A DNA stretch of 64,000 nucleotides from Tragulus kanchil (GCA_022376925.1 JAIOJX010000025.1:9951141-10015140), one strand, 5' to 3'; shown: positions 11,855 through 24,013, counted from the stretch's first letter. The notes: generated by a model from the letters alone, not told the origin. Numbers and translations are program-made.

Positions 11855-12105
11855 ATTATTAATAGTAGTAATATCATCACTTATCCAGGGCCCTGCTCAA
11901 AATGCATTAGAGGTATAAATAATCTCTCAACCAAGATGTGAGGTACCATTATTATCTCCATTTGACAGATGAGATCATTGGGGTGCAGAGATATGCCCTG
12001 TGTCAGATCTCCAGGAAGTGGGAGAGTCCGTGTTCTGACCCCAGGTTCTGACTCTGGTTCCAGAGTCCCAGCTATTCATTACCACACTAGGCTGCCTTTA
12101 CTTCA
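11855..12105 (+). repeat. MIR SINE remnant
   Basis: The core features are 'gccctgctcaaaatgcatta', 'gtgaggtaccattattatct', 'ccatttgacagatgagatca' and 'gttctgactctggttccaga', in the right order for a MIR. It is old and diverged. The right-hand part, from 11935, is repeated at 13045-13215 by duplication 5. Confidence 0.8.
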
Positions 12106-14147
12106 CTTCCTCTATCAACTGGTTAGATTAAAGCCATTGTAATAGTGAACATTTATTTTCTAACATCTTTAAAAAAATGTGTGCTGAGCTGAGCCCCATA
12201 ATTAATATAAGGCACTAATATTTAACTCTGGGGTCTTAAGTATGGTTTAAAGGCTTTGGAGGGAATCTAGGAGTGGCAGTTGCTTTGGACATTTGGCCGG
12301 AGGTAGAGAAGATGATGTTAATATGCTATTGGGAAAGGTCAGCTCAAATATATGTGCATATACCATGGAAACAAAACAATCCCTGGTAGGAGGTTGTAAT
12401 TCCCTAAACTTAAGGTCAGGCTAAGAGCAATTCTTATCCTTAGAGAACCAACCTTCTCCAGAGTAGGATCCCAGCCAACCCATCCCTGCTCTGCCCCTTT
12501 ATCCACACCTTCCCATGGAATAGCTTGTCTCCATGTTTTCCACTCCAGCCCCTTCACAAAGCACTCTAATCCACTTGGGCATCTCTTTCTGTTGAACACC
12601 TCTATAATTTACTTAGGAACTATTCAGATATTATCATATAAAATATATAAATGTTCATGTTATTTCTCTCAAACTAGATTGTAAATGCACTGAGGACATA
12701 GTGAAGACATATTTTATTTCCTGTTTATCTTCTTACTTCACTTAGCATGATACTTCATTCATAATGAAAGCAATGATATACAAAGAACCGTGTAGTGTGA
12801 GAAACATTAAGCTCTATAAAATTTACCTGTCAGTTCTTTCTAAAGTTCTTCCTAGAGGATAGTTTCTCTTAATTCAATATTGTCAGTCCCTTTCTCAGAT
12901 GCCTGAACCTAGAGAAGCATACATACATTTCAGACCAAAAAGTTTTCTAAGTCAAATTTTTTCACTATTGTTTACTTCGTTGACTGGAAAATGTTCTGAT
13001 TCAACCATGAGGGCATCTCTAATTGTCACAGCTGTTCTAAATTGGATGTGAGGTACCATTATTATCTCCATTTGACAGATGAGATCATTGGGGTGCAGAG
13101 ATATGCCCTGTGTCAGATCTCCAGGAAGTGGGAGAGTCCGTGTTCTGACCCCAGGTTCTGACTCTGGTTCCAGAGTCCCAGCTATTCATTACCACACTAG
13201 GCTGCCTTTACTTCACTTCCTCTATCAACTGGTTAGATTAAAGCCATTGTAATAGTGAACATTTATTTTCTAACATCTTTAAAAAAATGTGTGCTGAGCT
13301 GAGCCCCATAATTAATATAAGGCACTAATATTTAACTCTGGGGTCTTAAGTATGGTTTAAAGGCTTTGGAGGGAATCTAGGAGTGGCAGTTGCTTTGGAC
13401 ATTTGGCCGGAGGTAGAGAAGATGATGTTAATATGCTATTGGGAAAGGTCAGCTCAAATATATGTGCATATACCATGGAAACAAAACAATCCCTGGTAGG
13501 AGGTTGTAATTCCCTAAACTTAAGGTCAGGCTAAGAGCAATTCTTATCCTTAGAGAACCAACCTTCTCCAGAGTAGGATCCCAGCCAACCCATCCCTGCT
13601 CTGCCCCTTTATCCACACCTTCCCATGGAATAGCTTGTCTCCATGTTTTCCACTCCAGCCCCTTCACAAAGCACTCTAATCCACTTGGGCATCTCTTTCT
13701 GTTGAACACCTCTATAATTTACTTAGGAACTATTCAGATATTATCATATAAAATATATAAATGTTCATGTTATTTCTCTCAAACTAGATTGTAAATGCAC
13801 TGAGGACATAGTGAAGACATATTTTATTTCCTGTTTATCTTCTTACTTCACTTAGCATGATACTTCATTCATAATGAAAGCAATGATATACAAAGAACCG
13901 TGTAGTGTGAGAAACATTAAGCTCTATAAAATTTACCTGTCAGTTCTTTCTAAAGTTCTTCCTAGAGGATAGTTTCTCTTAATTCAATATTGTCAGTCCC
14001 TTTCTCAGATGCCTGAACCTAGAGAAGCATACATACATTTCAGACCAAAAAGTTTTCTAAGTCAAATTTTTTCACTATTGTTTACTTCGTTGACTGGAAA
14101 ATGTTCTGATTCAACCATGAGGGCATCTCTAATTGTCACAGCTGTTC
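11935..14147. repeat. Tandem duplication 5 (unit about 1.11 kb)
   Basis: Copy A is 11935-13037 and copy B is 13045-14147, offset 1110. Copy B starts in the middle of a MIR at 'gatgtgaggtaccatt'. About seven filler bases (13038-13044) separate them. The unduplicated right flank after copy B reads 'cgaagcagaataaatg'. Part of the MIR and some unassigned sequence are duplicated. The 86-residue minus-strand frame appears twice for this reason only. Confidence 0.95.
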
Positions 14148-14608
14148 GAAGCAGAATAAATGAATGAGATCAAGATGCTTGGACCTTCTGAAAGATCTTG
14201 GAGGGGACAGGGTATGAACGACCACATATGTGCTGGTAGGGCTTGGGCACTGCCTGCCACATGGCAACTGGTGGGACTGAGTCATCACACCAGCTTTGTT
14301 CCAAACTTGGGATGAGATTCAAATACTTGTTTTGTATTATAGTAGGTTGTCTTATTTAAATTTATTTTTTATACCCACAGTGCAGGATGTTATTTGATAC
14401 ATAAATAAAATATTCTTTTTAGTAAGGAAAATAAACAATTAAAAAAGTACAATGCCCTGGAAAACATGTGAGTGTTCTTTTCCTGCTGGGTGGTTATAGA
14501 CACAAATCTAGTGTACCTATTACAGCAATTATCTAGAGAATGTTCTGGAAATACTATACTGATGGAGTCAATTACTCATTTACAAATCTAGGACTGATCA
14601 GATAAGCA
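14148..14608. other. Unassigned AT-rich spacer
   Basis: I recognise no gene, RNA or repeat family here. Confidence 0.4.
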
Positions 14609-14727
14609 GGGCTTCCCTGGTGGCTCAGATGGTAAAGAATCCACCTGCAATGCAGAAGATCTGGGTTTGATCCCTGGATTAGGAAGAACCCCTGGAGAAG
14701 AGAATGACTACCGACTCGAGTATTCTT
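14609..14727 (+). repeat. Bov-tA/BovA SINE, left part of a split element
   Basis: It starts 'gggcttccctggtggctcag' with a good B-box-like 'gggtttgatccctgg', and breaks off at 'ccgactcgagtattc' just before a T run. The matching right part, 'ttggagaattccatgg' to 'catgactcagcaactttcac', resumes near 15345. The SINE appears to have been split by the L1-derived DNA between. Confidence 0.8.
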
Positions 14728-15160
14728 TTTTTTTTTTTTTTTTTTTTTGTCACTTTGCCCTCTTATGGTTGTGGGCATTTGCCTTATGTATTGAGGTGAT
14801 CCTGTGTTGGGTGCATAAATACTTATAATCGGTACATCTTCTGGGATTGATCACTGTATGGTGTCCTTCCTTGTCTCTTATAGTGTCTTTATTTTAAAGT
14901 CTATTTTATCTGATATGAGTATTGTTACTTTGACTTTTTATTTCCATTTGCAAGGAATATCTTTTTCTAGCCCCTTACTTAGGGTCTATTATATGTCCTT
15001 AGGTCTGAAGTGGGTCTCTTGTAGACAGATATATTGGGTGTTGTTTTTGTTATCCATTCAGCCAGTCAGTATGTTTTGGTTAGACCTTTTAATTCATTTA
15101 CAGTCAATGCAGTTATCTATGTATATGTTGCTGTTACCATTTTCTTAATTGTTTCAGATC
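14728..15160 (-). repeat. L1 ORF2 fragment (endonuclease-side), antisense
   Basis: It begins with a run of about 20 T, then the antisense ORF2 pattern 'ttgggtgcataaatacttat', 'ctattttatctgatatgagt', 'gaagtgggtctcttgtagac', 'tatccattcagccagtcagt'. Having internal ORF2 directly next to a poly(T) tract, with no 3' UTR between, is odd. A second T run plus 3' UTR follows immediately. Confidence 0.75.
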
Positions 15161-15161
15161 T

Positions 15162-15336
15162 GGTTTTTTTTTTTTTTTTTTTTAAACCTTTATTTTACTT
15201 TTAACTTTTACAGAGTTTTGTTGTTCACAGACATGCATGTTCTCAGATTAGTCACATGTATATCCCCCCCTTCCCTCCCCTCCCGACCATCACACAGCAC
15301 CCCTGAAGGATCCCCTTTTCTCACAGAGCAATGACT
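15162..15336 (-). repeat. L1 3' UTR fragment, antisense
   Basis: A T run is followed by 'aaacctttattttactttta', 'gttgttcacagacatgcatg' and a C-rich tract near 15262-15288, which is a G-rich polypurine tract on the minus strand. The order resembles the L1 3' end at 58246-58597 read in reverse. It is repeated at 16257-16424 by duplication 6. Confidence 0.6.
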
Positions 15337-15412
15337 AGAGCTATTTTCTTGGAGAATTCCATGGCTCCTCCATGGAGTCATAAAGAGTTGGACATGACTC
15401 AGCAACTTTCAC
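15337..15412 (+). repeat. BovA SINE, right part of a split element
   Basis: 'ttggagaattccatgg' followed by 'cataaagagttggacatgac' and 'tcagcaactttcac' is the BovA 3' end. It completes the left part ending at 14727. The junction 'gctattttcttgg' resembles 'gagtattc' on the other side, consistent with an imperfect target-site duplication. It is repeated at about 16425-16500. Confidence 0.75.
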
Positions 15413-15761
15413 TAGTCGATAACAATTATTCTGGGAAACCTGGGACATTAGTTGGGGGATTTATCCCTTGGTACATTTATGACATCATTGGTTCCACACA
15501 TACTGAACCTCTTTCTTCTGTTTTTTTGACAGCATGGCATTCTGAAACAGTATTACACATTAATATACATCACAATTCTGTAAGAAAAGTTACTCTTCTA
15601 CCACAAGCTTTATTTTATATTTGGAGTTAAATTGAAGAGCTATAAGTGTCAATATTAGTTATTTTTTGGAAAATTTTTTCTGTGAATACTTTTGCATGTA
15701 TATTTACAAAATTAATTGCAGTTTTATGAATTATAAAGTTAAGTCAAAAGTTTGGGGGGGT

Positions 15762-16020
15762 GGCTTCCCTGGTGGTCCAGTGGGTAAGGACACCACCTTG
15801 CAGTGCAAGGGGTGCTGGTTCGACCCCTGGCCTAGGAAGATCCCATGTGCCATGGAGTGGCTGGACCCATGTGTCCAACTACGGAGCCAGTGCTCTGAAG
15901 TGCATGCGCTCAGAGCCGGTGCTCTGCAAGGAGAGAGGCCACTGCGATGGGAGGCCCACGCAGGCCAAAGAACAAAGATGAAAATAAATGAAAGACCAAT
16001 AGAAGTGGCCAAAAAAATTT
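15762..16020 (+). repeat. CHR-like tRNA-derived SINE
   Basis: An A-box-like 'tggtccagtgg' is at 15773-15783 and a B-box 'ggttcgacc' at 15817-15825. The body follows as 'ctggacccatgtgtccaact', 'gcatgcgctcagagccggtg', 'ggccactgcgatgggaggcc', 'aaagaacaaagatgaaaata', 'gaccaatagaagtggccaaa'. The flanks share an 'aaaagtt' and 'ttggg' pattern, a weak TSD. It is repeated at 16849-17107. Frames through it on both strands are by-products. Confidence 0.87.
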
Positions 16021-16162
16021 AAAAAGTTATTTGGGCAACAGAAGTTTACCTTAATTAAGGTCGTGGTTTTTTTCCCCAAAGGGTGGGCTTTTCCAATATA
16101 TTGATTCAACAAATATTTATTGAGTTCTTACTATGTCCTGGGAACTGTTCTGGTTACATGGA

Positions 16163-16251
16163 GTTGTTTAGACTCTAAGTCATGGCTGACTCTTTGCGAC
16201 CCCATGGGCTGTAGCCCACCAGACTCTTCTGTCCATGAGATTTCCCAGGAA
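16163..16251 (-). repeat. BovA SINE, truncated at a duplication junction
   Basis: The reverse-complement BovA runs 'ctaagtcatggctgactctt', 'cccatgggctgtagcccacc', 'ccatgagatttcccaggaaa' and then stops at the join of duplication 6. The complete element is at 17250-17433. Confidence 0.85.
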
Positions 16252-16848
16252 AGAAGGTTTTTTTTTTTTTTAAACCTTTATTTTACTTTTAACTTTTACA
16301 GAGTTTTGTTGTTCACAGACATGCATGTTCTCAGATTAGTCACATGTATATCCCCCCCTTCCCTCCCCTCCCGACCATCACACAGCACCCCTGAAGGATC
16401 CCCTTTTCTCACAGAGCAATGACTAGAGCTATTTTCTTGGAGAATTCCATGGCTCCTCCATGGAGTCATAAAGAGTTGGACATGACTCAGCAACTTTCAC
16501 TAGTCGATAACAATTATTCTGGGAAACCTGGGACATTAGTTGGGGGATTTATCCCTTGGTACATTTATGACATCATTGGTTCCACACATACTGAACCTCT
16601 TTCTTCTGTTTTTTTGACAGCATGGCATTCTGAAACAGTATTACACATTAATATACATCACAATTCTGTAAGAAAAGTTACTCTTCTACCACAAGCTTTA
16701 TTTTATATTTGGAGTTAAATTGAAGAGCTATAAGTGTCAATATTAGTTATTTTTTGGAAATTATTTCTGTGAATACTTTTGCATGTATATTTACAAAATT
16801 AATTGCAGTTTTATGAATTATAAAGTTAAGTCAAAAGTTTGGGGGGGT

Positions 16849-17107
16849 GGCTTCCCTGGTGGTCCAGTGGGTAAGGACACCACCTTGCAGTGCAAGGGGT
16901 GCTGGCTCGACCCCTGGCCTAGGAAGATCCCATGTGCCATGGAGTGGCTGGACCCATGTGTCCAACTACGGAGCCAGTGCTCTGAAGTGCATGCGCTCAG
17001 AGCCGGTGCTCTGCAAGGAGAGAGGCCACTGCGATGGGAGGCCCACGCAGGCCAAAGAACAAAGATGAAAATAAATGAAAGACCAATAGAAGTGGCCAAA
17101 AAAATTT
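16849..17107 (+). repeat. CHR-like SINE, duplicate copy
   Basis: Copy-B counterpart of the SINE at 15762-16020. It is not an independent insertion. A third partial copy of its 3' end lies at about 18104-18180. Confidence 0.87.
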
Positions 17108-17249
17108 AAAAAGTTATTTGGGCAACAGAAGTTTACCTTAATTAAGGTCGTGGTTTTTTTCCCCAAAGGGTGGGCTTTTCCAATATATTGATTCAACAAA
17201 TATTTATTGAGTTCTTACTATGTCCTGGGAACTGTTCTGGTTACATGGA

Positions 17250-17433
17250 GTTGTTTAGACTCTAAGTCATGGCTGACTCTTTGCGACCCCATGGGCTGTA
17301 GCCCACCAGACTCTTCTGTCCATGAGATTTCCCAGGAAAGAATATCTGGAGTGGGTTGCCATTTCCTTCTCTAGGGCATCTTCCTGACCAGGGATCAAAC
17401 CTGGGTCTCCTGCTTGTCAGGGCTTTACCACTG
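17250..17433 (-). repeat. BovA SINE, complete copy
   Basis: Reverse-complement BovA from 'ctaagtcatggctgactctt' through 'atctggagtgggttgccatt' and 'ggatcaaacctgggtctcct' to 'ggctttaccactga'. The truncated copy at 16163 and the full duplicate at 18320-18503 derive from this single insertion through assembly-like duplication. Confidence 0.87.
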
Positions 17434-18319
17434 AAAGCAAAAGCCTCAGTCCTTGTTGGGTTGATCTGGTAGCCAGGAGAGATTGACTATAAACATAAGC
17501 ATTATCAATTGTAAATTGTGTAGTCTATTAGAAGGTGATATGGAAAAAAATGAGTAAAACAGGTAAGAGAAATCAAGAGTGAATTGTTGGGTGAGCCATA
17601 GTATAATTTTAATAGGCAAGCGTGTTCTAAGCAGAAGTTTTAAGCGGGATCTTTCTTGGCAAGTTCAAAAGGCAGCAAGAATTGCTTTATGTCTGAGGCC
17701 AAGTGAGGAGAGAGAGGTTGGAAAGACAATAGGGAGTGTTGTGATGGAAAAGGGCAGCTCAGGAAGGGCCTTGTCCAGGGCTGTGAGGACCTGCTTTGAT
17801 TCTAAATGAAAAGGGCAGCCAAGGCAGTTATCCTATTAGCTTCACATAGCTGCCTGGTGCAGGTGTATGAAGTACCACTTCATCTTATGGATGAAGAAAT
17901 GAGATGCTGAAGGTTGAGGTAAAATGCAAAACAATCTGCTCTCAATATTTGATTCCTTATAGAAAATAAAGGAAAACAATCGTAGAAGACCACTTTTGTA
18001 CAGACATTGTTCTTTGAGTTTATCTTTCCTATTTTCATTTCCTTTTAATTCTTACAAATAATCATATAAAATAGATAATATGTTTCCTGTTCAATAAGTA
18101 GAAGTGCGATGCCCACGAGGCCAAAGAACAAAGATGAAAATAAAAAAATGAAAGACCAATAGAAGTGGCCAAAAAATTTAAAAGTTATTTGGGCAACAGA
18201 AGTTTACCTTAATTAAGGTCGTGGTTTTTTCCCCAAAGGGTGGGCTTTTCCAATATATTGATTCAACAAATATTTATTGAGTTCTTACTATGTCCTGGGA
18301 ACTGTTCTGGTTACATGGA

Positions 18320-18503
18320 GTTGTTTAGACTCTAAGTCATGGCTGACTCTTTGCGACCCCATGGGCTGTAGCCCACCAGACTCTTCTGTCCATGAGATTT
18401 CCCAGGAAAGAATATCTGGAGTGGGTTGCCATTTCCTTCTCTAGGGCATCTTCCTGACCAGGGATCAAACCTGGGTCTCCTGCTTGTCAGGGCTTTACCA
18501 CTG
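18320..18503 (-). repeat. BovA SINE, duplicate copy
   Basis: Identical counterpart of 17250-17433 at offset 1070. Confidence 0.87.
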
Positions 18504-19104
18504 AAAGCAAAAGCCTCAGTCCTTGTTGGGTTGATCTGGTAGCCAGGAGAGATTGACTATAAACATAAGCATTATCAATTGTAAATTGTGTAGTCTATTA
18601 GAAGGTGATATGGAAAAAAATGAGTAAAACAGGTAAGAGAAATCAAGAGTGAATTGTTGGGTGAGCCATAGTATAATTTTAATAGGCAAGCGTGTTCTAA
18701 GCAGAAGTTTTAAGCGGGATCTTTCTTGGCAAGTTCAAAAGGCAGCAAGAATTGCTTTATGTCTGAGGCCAAGTGAGGAGAGAGAGGTTGGAAAGACAAT
18801 AGGGAGTGTTGTGATGGAAAAGGGCAGCTCAGGAAGGGCCTTGTCCAGGGCTGTGAGGACCTGCTTTGATTCTAAATGAAAAGGGCAGCCAAGGCAGTTA
18901 TCCTATTAGCTTCACATAGCTGCCTGGTGCAGGTGTATGAAGTACCACTTCATCTTATGGATGAAGAAATGAGATGCTGAAGGTTGAGGTAAAATGCAAA
19001 ACAATCTGCTCTCAATATTTGATTCCTTATAGAAAATAAAGGAAAACAATCGTAGAAGACCACTTTTGTACAGACATTGTTCTTTGAGTTTATCTTTCCT
19101 ATTT

Positions 19105-19265
19105 TCATTTCCTTTTAATTCTTACAAATAATCATATAAAATAGATAATATGTTTCCTGTTCAATAAGTGAAGAAATGGAGGTTTAGAAAGTGTCTAAAT
19201 TTCAGAAAGCTCACACAGCTGGTGAATATAGATTCAAGGTTGAGTCTCTAAATCCTCATACAAAA
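19105..19265 (+). repeat. MIR-like remnant
   Basis: 'agaaatggaggtttagaaag', 'cagaaagctcacacagctgg' and 'ttcaaggttgagtctctaaa' follow the 3' half of MIR. The copy-A version breaks off at 18099, at the duplication join. Confidence 0.6.
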
Positions 19266-19539
19266 TATTTTGTAAAGTTGTATCAAAATGGCTTTAAATA
19301 CTTGATTAAGAATTACTTCAGACTCAGAAAACAAGACAAAATATAAAAGCATCCACAGACATTTTCACAATCCAAAGGCTAGTAACCTCTTCCCATGTTA
19401 GCTATAGATGACATTTTTTTGAATTTAGAAAATAAGACATTTAGAATTTTTCCATTTGACTGAGCTAAAATGCTATATTTTTATTATATTAACAGGAATT
19501 TTCTCTTATTAGTGAAGTTAGAAATGTGTAAGGATTTAT

Positions 19540-21800
19540 TAACCAGTCAGTTTACCTGTTTTCTGAATTGCCTGTTTATATTCTCAGCCTACTTTTCTAT
19601 TTATAAGCTTTTACTTGAAGAGCTCTTTATGTATTCTGGATAGTATTCATTCATCTGTCCTAGTCCTTGCAAATTTTTTCATGTAATCTATCAATTTTTT
19701 CACTATATAAAATACGCAAAAGGTTGAATAAAATATACTTGTATGCTTAAGTAATTTTTCTGATCATAAAGACAATATATCAGTTTTTGCTCATTAGAAT
19801 GTATTCCCTTTAGGTATCTAGTCAATTGCATTTATTATATTTGCTAAGGAAGTTTCTAAAATGGACATTATATAATCATCAGATGTATTTTTTACTTTTA
19901 TTGTGATGATTAATATGTTTATATAGTGAATTATACTAATAGATTTTCTAATGTTCCAACATTTTAGCATTCCTGGAGTAAGTCCCCAACATGTTAATTA
20001 TTGTTTTAAGACATTTTCTATTACTTTTTCTTTTTTTTGCTTTTCTTGTTTGTTTAGTATTTTGCATCAGGATTCTTGAATGAGATGGCTAGTAATTTTC
20101 TACTAACTTCCTTTCCAAACTTTTTGATCATAAAATACCTTGGCAGGCATTCCTTCTGTTTTTGTTCTCTGGAAGTGTTTGTGTCATATTGGAATTAGTT
20201 GATCTTTGTTTGTTTGGTGAAACTTGCTATTGAAGCCAGCTGGACCTGGAGTTTTGTGACCTATATTCAGTTTTTTAAACAGACATTCCTTTTTTAAATT
20301 TCTTCCTAAGTCCATTTTGGTACTTTTTATTTTATTAGGGATTAATTAATTTTGTTGAAATGTTCTACTTTTTTGGACATGAAATTGTTCATAATATCAT
20401 CTCAGTCTTTAAAATGCATGTTAATAATAATGATGTGCACTTTTATATTATTGATTTTTTTGTGCCTTCTCTGCTTTACTTGATTAATCTTATCAGAAGT
20501 TAATTTTATGAGTTATTTTTAAAAATCAGCTTTTGGCTTTGTTGAACTTCTCTAGAGCATCTGTATTTTCTGTTTCATGAACTTTTGCTTCTTTATTATC
20601 CATTTACTTATTTGTTTATATTTGCTATACTGACCTTTTCCTAATTTACTGAGATGAATGATTAATCACTTAGTTTTATTCTACTTAAAGAAAAAAAATG
20701 GTAAGCTATCATTTTTTTCTTAAGTCCTGCTTTAGGTTCATGGCAGGTTGGCTTGTATTTCTGTTCAAAATATTTCTAACTTAATATGAGTTTTAGGGTG
20801 AGCTAAAAAGGAAATGTGTTTTCTAATTTATAACATTAGGCATATTTCTATTTTTTTTTGTTTTCCCATTCATTTTTAATTTCTTGTCATAAAAAATGAC
20901 TTTCTGTGATTTAAATTCTTTATAATTTGTTGAATATACTTTTAGCCCAGGATATGATAAATTTTTATAAATGTGCACATTGCAAAAGAACATGCATCAT
21001 AAGGTTATTGAATGGAATGTTCTATGAAAATCTAGCATATCAATATTTTAGATCAAATTTTTAAATTGAATTATTCAAATTTTCTCTGCCCTTAAGTTTT
21101 CTTTCTATTATATCTTCATAAAGGAAATTGTGTTAATCACCTACTCTGATATTTTTATTTGTATTTTTATTTTTCTAGTTGTATGCTATTTTTAAATTAT
21201 ATACAGTAAAGTTTAAACTATTATGACTTCTTGGCGACGTGTAATAGACATGTTTTCTCATTGTGAAGTGACCCTGTTGAAATACAATAACATTTTTCAC
21301 CGCAACATCTCTTCCTGTTATGAAGTTTCATTTTTAAGAAGGATTAATATTTACAAAATTTGTCTGTTTCTACCTTTGACATTTTTATTCTTTTGTCATT
21401 TCTAGTTCAATAGAATATTTAATAAAAAGCTTATTCAATTATTGCATTTTAAATCCATTTTATCTTTGCCCTTTGTAGCATATGGCTCATTTGTATTTAA
21501 CATAGTTACTGACATTAAATTTTACCATCTTTTTTTGGGCTATTTCTGCAACCTGTTGTATATTGCTTTTTCTTATTTTTTCTGCATTCATTTGTGATTG
21601 TGTTATTTCTTGTTACTGCATATTTTTTCCATTTCCTAGTTGGAATTTATAACTTTTTATTGTTTAGTGGCTACTCTAAAAAATACGTAACACTTCATCT
21701 AGCAAATACAGTATTATTGAATACATTTTTTTCTGAGGGAGTGTTGGGATTAACATCACACAGCTTCCAGAATCTATTTTCCTACCACCTATTTCCATTT
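19540..21800 (-). repeat. Ancient L1 ORF2 remnant, antisense
   Basis: Scattered blocks in antisense ORF2 order are recognisable: 'gaagccagctggacctggag', 'gacatgaaattgttcataat', 'aatcagcttttggctttgtt', 'tattttctgtttcatgaact', and further right 'cattgtgaagtgaccctgtt' from the endonuclease side. No frame is intact. This is an old, heavily decayed L1 on the minus strand with poor end definition. Confidence 0.65.
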
Positions 21801-22645
21801 ATATGACAGATTGAGAAAGTAAGTTCCCATCGTATAGCTGAAGTTGAACTGTATACTTTTTTTGGTGACCTAGGTCAGGTACATTCCTCAATAAACTAGA
21901 ACCCAGAAAACTCACAAAACCATGAGAATAAAACCCATCACTTTGGGTATAAAGAGGTTCAAAATTTCTAGTTAGATTCATTATAGAATTACTTGAGAAT
22001 CCCGTATGTTTTGTTCCAGTAAAATCTGAAATATATTTTAAAAATACCTATTGCTGTGTTGCCTATTTGCTTTTCTCTTTTTAGAAGTCCTATTGAGAAG
22101 TGCTGCAGAACTTTTTTCCTGACATGTGGGGGCCCAACTATTTCCTGCCACACTCAGCTTGGGGGACATAGCCTCTGGGTTATACTCTTTTGAAATTGTC
22201 CTGCTGAAATGCATGTTTTGATTTTTGGATTTTCCAGATGAGTTAAGCAGGTCCCATGTGTTAAAATTCATGGCAGTTCAGCCTGTTTCTGAATGTGAGA
22301 CCTCTAAATAGTTCACAAATTTAGGGCAGCTAGTCTATTAGCTGCAATGAGAGGATTGCTATTTAATTTTATTTCATTCTATTGTTTACATGCTGTATGT
22401 TTATTCTATGCTCTATTTTTTGTCTGCATTTTAAAAGAAGCCTCTATGTTTAACATTTTAAGCGATTTGATTTACATATAACTTTGCATGTAATTATTTC
22501 CTCTGTTTACTTAAATTGAAGACACATTATAAATACAAAGCAAATTAAAATCAATCAATGTACAATGTAGTCACATTTGACAGGAGCTTATCCCTGCACT
22601 AAGATTTTCTTCTTAAGCCTCAGAATTATAGCATCACCAAATATT
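21801..22645. other. Unassigned AT-rich spacer
   Basis: No gene or repeat family could be named. Short frames of 60-77 residues on the minus strand show no recognisable domain. Confidence 0.4.
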
Positions 22646-22657
22646 AAAAGTTGGAAA

Positions 22658-22944
22658 GAGGGGCTTCCATGATGGTCCAGTGGATAAAGAGTTCGCCTGC
22701 CAGTGCAAGGAGCACTGGTTCAATCCCTGGCCTGTGAAGATTCAATGTGCTGTGGAGTGGCTGGACTGTTGTGTCCAATTATGAGCCAGCGCTCTGGAGC
22801 ACATGCACCTGGAGCTGGTGCTCTGCAATGAGAGAGGCCCACTGCAATGGGAGGCACACACAGGCACACACAGGCCGAAGTATAAAGATGGGTGAAAATA
22901 AATAAATAAATATAGTCAATAAAAAGAGGCCAAAATTGGAGGGA
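22658..22944 (+). repeat. CHR-like tRNA-derived SINE with 12-base TSD
   Basis: Head 'ggcttccatgatggtccagt', B-box region 'tggttcaatccctgg', body 'gtggctggactgttgtgtcc', 'gagaggcccactgcaatggg', tail 'gggtgaaaataaataaataa' with a late 'aagaggccaaaatt' motif. 'aaaagttggaaa' flanks it at 22646-22657 and 22945-22956. It is more diverged than the 15762 copy, so the family was active over some time. Confidence 0.88.
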
Positions 22945-22974
22945 AAAAGTTGGAAATAAATCTACATACCATGT

Positions 22975-23080
22975 TCACAGATTTTCTCACTCAACTGATG
23001 AGGAAACTGAGAACAAGAATGTTTAACACATGGGTAATATCTGAATTAGTTTTCCAACCCAAATTTCTTTATTCCTGGTA
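22975..23080 (+). repeat. MIR-like remnant
   Basis: 'ctgatgaggaaactgagaac' and the following 'aatgtttaacacatggg' resemble the MIR core. It is short and weak. Confidence 0.5.
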
Positions 23081-23781
23081 TCAGTCTCAGAAACACATTC
23101 ATATGTCTGAAGCCTAATGGTTCCAAATATGAATGAAGTGTGATTCTAAAATACCATGGTGTTCATATAAATCTAAAATTTTACTCTTTGCTTGGCTGTT
23201 CAAAAGGTAATCTTGTTCTCTTAAAGTTTCTTACTAGGGCTGAAGCATCTGCTGTTCTCTTTGATAGGCACCAGAGATTTAATGGTGAGAAAACACATGT
23301 GATCTCAACCTTCAAAAAGTAGCGAACTGTCATAGTAATAAATGTGAAATTGTGGCTGATGCAAATATCCACCTTCTATCCCTGACTCATTCCAGTTATA
23401 CAGACCTTTCAAACCTCAGCCTGGGCTTCTTTCCTTGAAAGAACTTTACAGACTAGTCTAGGTCTCTGGTCACCTACCCTCCTCTTACTGAACCTGTTTT
23501 TGCTCACTCTTGGGGAGGCCACATATATTTGTAGTGTGTGCACTAGACCATGGAGTGGCTTATAGTCCATAGTAAAGACTTGAGATTTTATCCTTGCAAA
23601 ATTGAAAGCTTTTCAAAGACTTTAATAATATCTATGAATTAAAATTGGCTGCTTGGCTACATTTCTGAAAGGTAGGAAACAAGGTTAAAGGGAGTCTAGT
23701 TAGAAAGCTGCCATAGCCGTCCCACGGGAGCTGATGGGAGTTTATTCTGAAGAATCCCCCTGAAGAAAGATATGGATGAAT
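23081..23781. other. Unassigned spacer
   Basis: I see no nameable repeat or coding frame. Confidence 0.4.
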
Positions 23782-23983
23782 TTGAGAGTGGTTCAGATGG
23801 TAAAGAATCTGCCTGCAATGCAGGAACCCTGGTTCAATTTTTGGGACAGGAAGCCCCCCGCCCCCCGCCCCGGAGAAGGGAATGGCTACCCACTCCCATA
23901 TTCCTGGAGAGCCCCATGGACAGAGGAGCCTGGTGGGCTATGGTCCATAGGATCACAAAGAATTGAACACAACTGACCACACA
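23782..23983 (+). repeat. BovA SINE
   Basis: 'gtggttcagatggtaaagaa', 'tctgcctgcaatgcaggaac', 'agaagggaatggctacccac', 'ccccatggacagaggagcct', 'atcacaaagaattgaacaca' are BovA in sense order. It contains an unusual C-rich block near 23853-23870. An inverted BovA starts about 30 bases downstream. Confidence 0.87.
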
Positions 23984-24013
23984 TATTATATGAAGATTGC
24001 TAAAATATAAGCT

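Larger units (their letters stand above)
15162..17343. repeat. Tandem duplication 6 (unit about 1.09 kb)
   Basis: Copy A is about 15162-16256 and copy B is 16257-17343, offset 1087-1088. Copy B restarts at a shorter T run inside a BovA ('cccaggaaagaagg' then T), whereas the true continuation is 'cccaggaaagaatatctgg'. One base of the SINE B-box differs between copies ('ggttcgacc' against 'ggctcgacc'). Confidence 0.94.
17030..19169. repeat. Tandem duplication 7 (unit 1070 bases)
   Basis: Copy A is 17030-18099 and copy B is about 18100-19169, offset 1070. The head of copy B is noisy: 'gcgatgcccacgagg' stands for 'gcgatgggaggcccacgcagg', 'aaataaaaaaatgaaag' for 'aaataaatgaaag', and later A runs are one base short. 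It overlaps duplication 6, so about 310 bases occur three times (15943-16256, 17030-17343, about 18104-18413). Confidence 0.95.

Noticed and set aside
15773..15825. Functional tRNA gene
   Set aside because: A-box and B-box-like strings are there, but the sequence continues as a CHR-like SINE with no cloverleaf-compatible acceptor stem.
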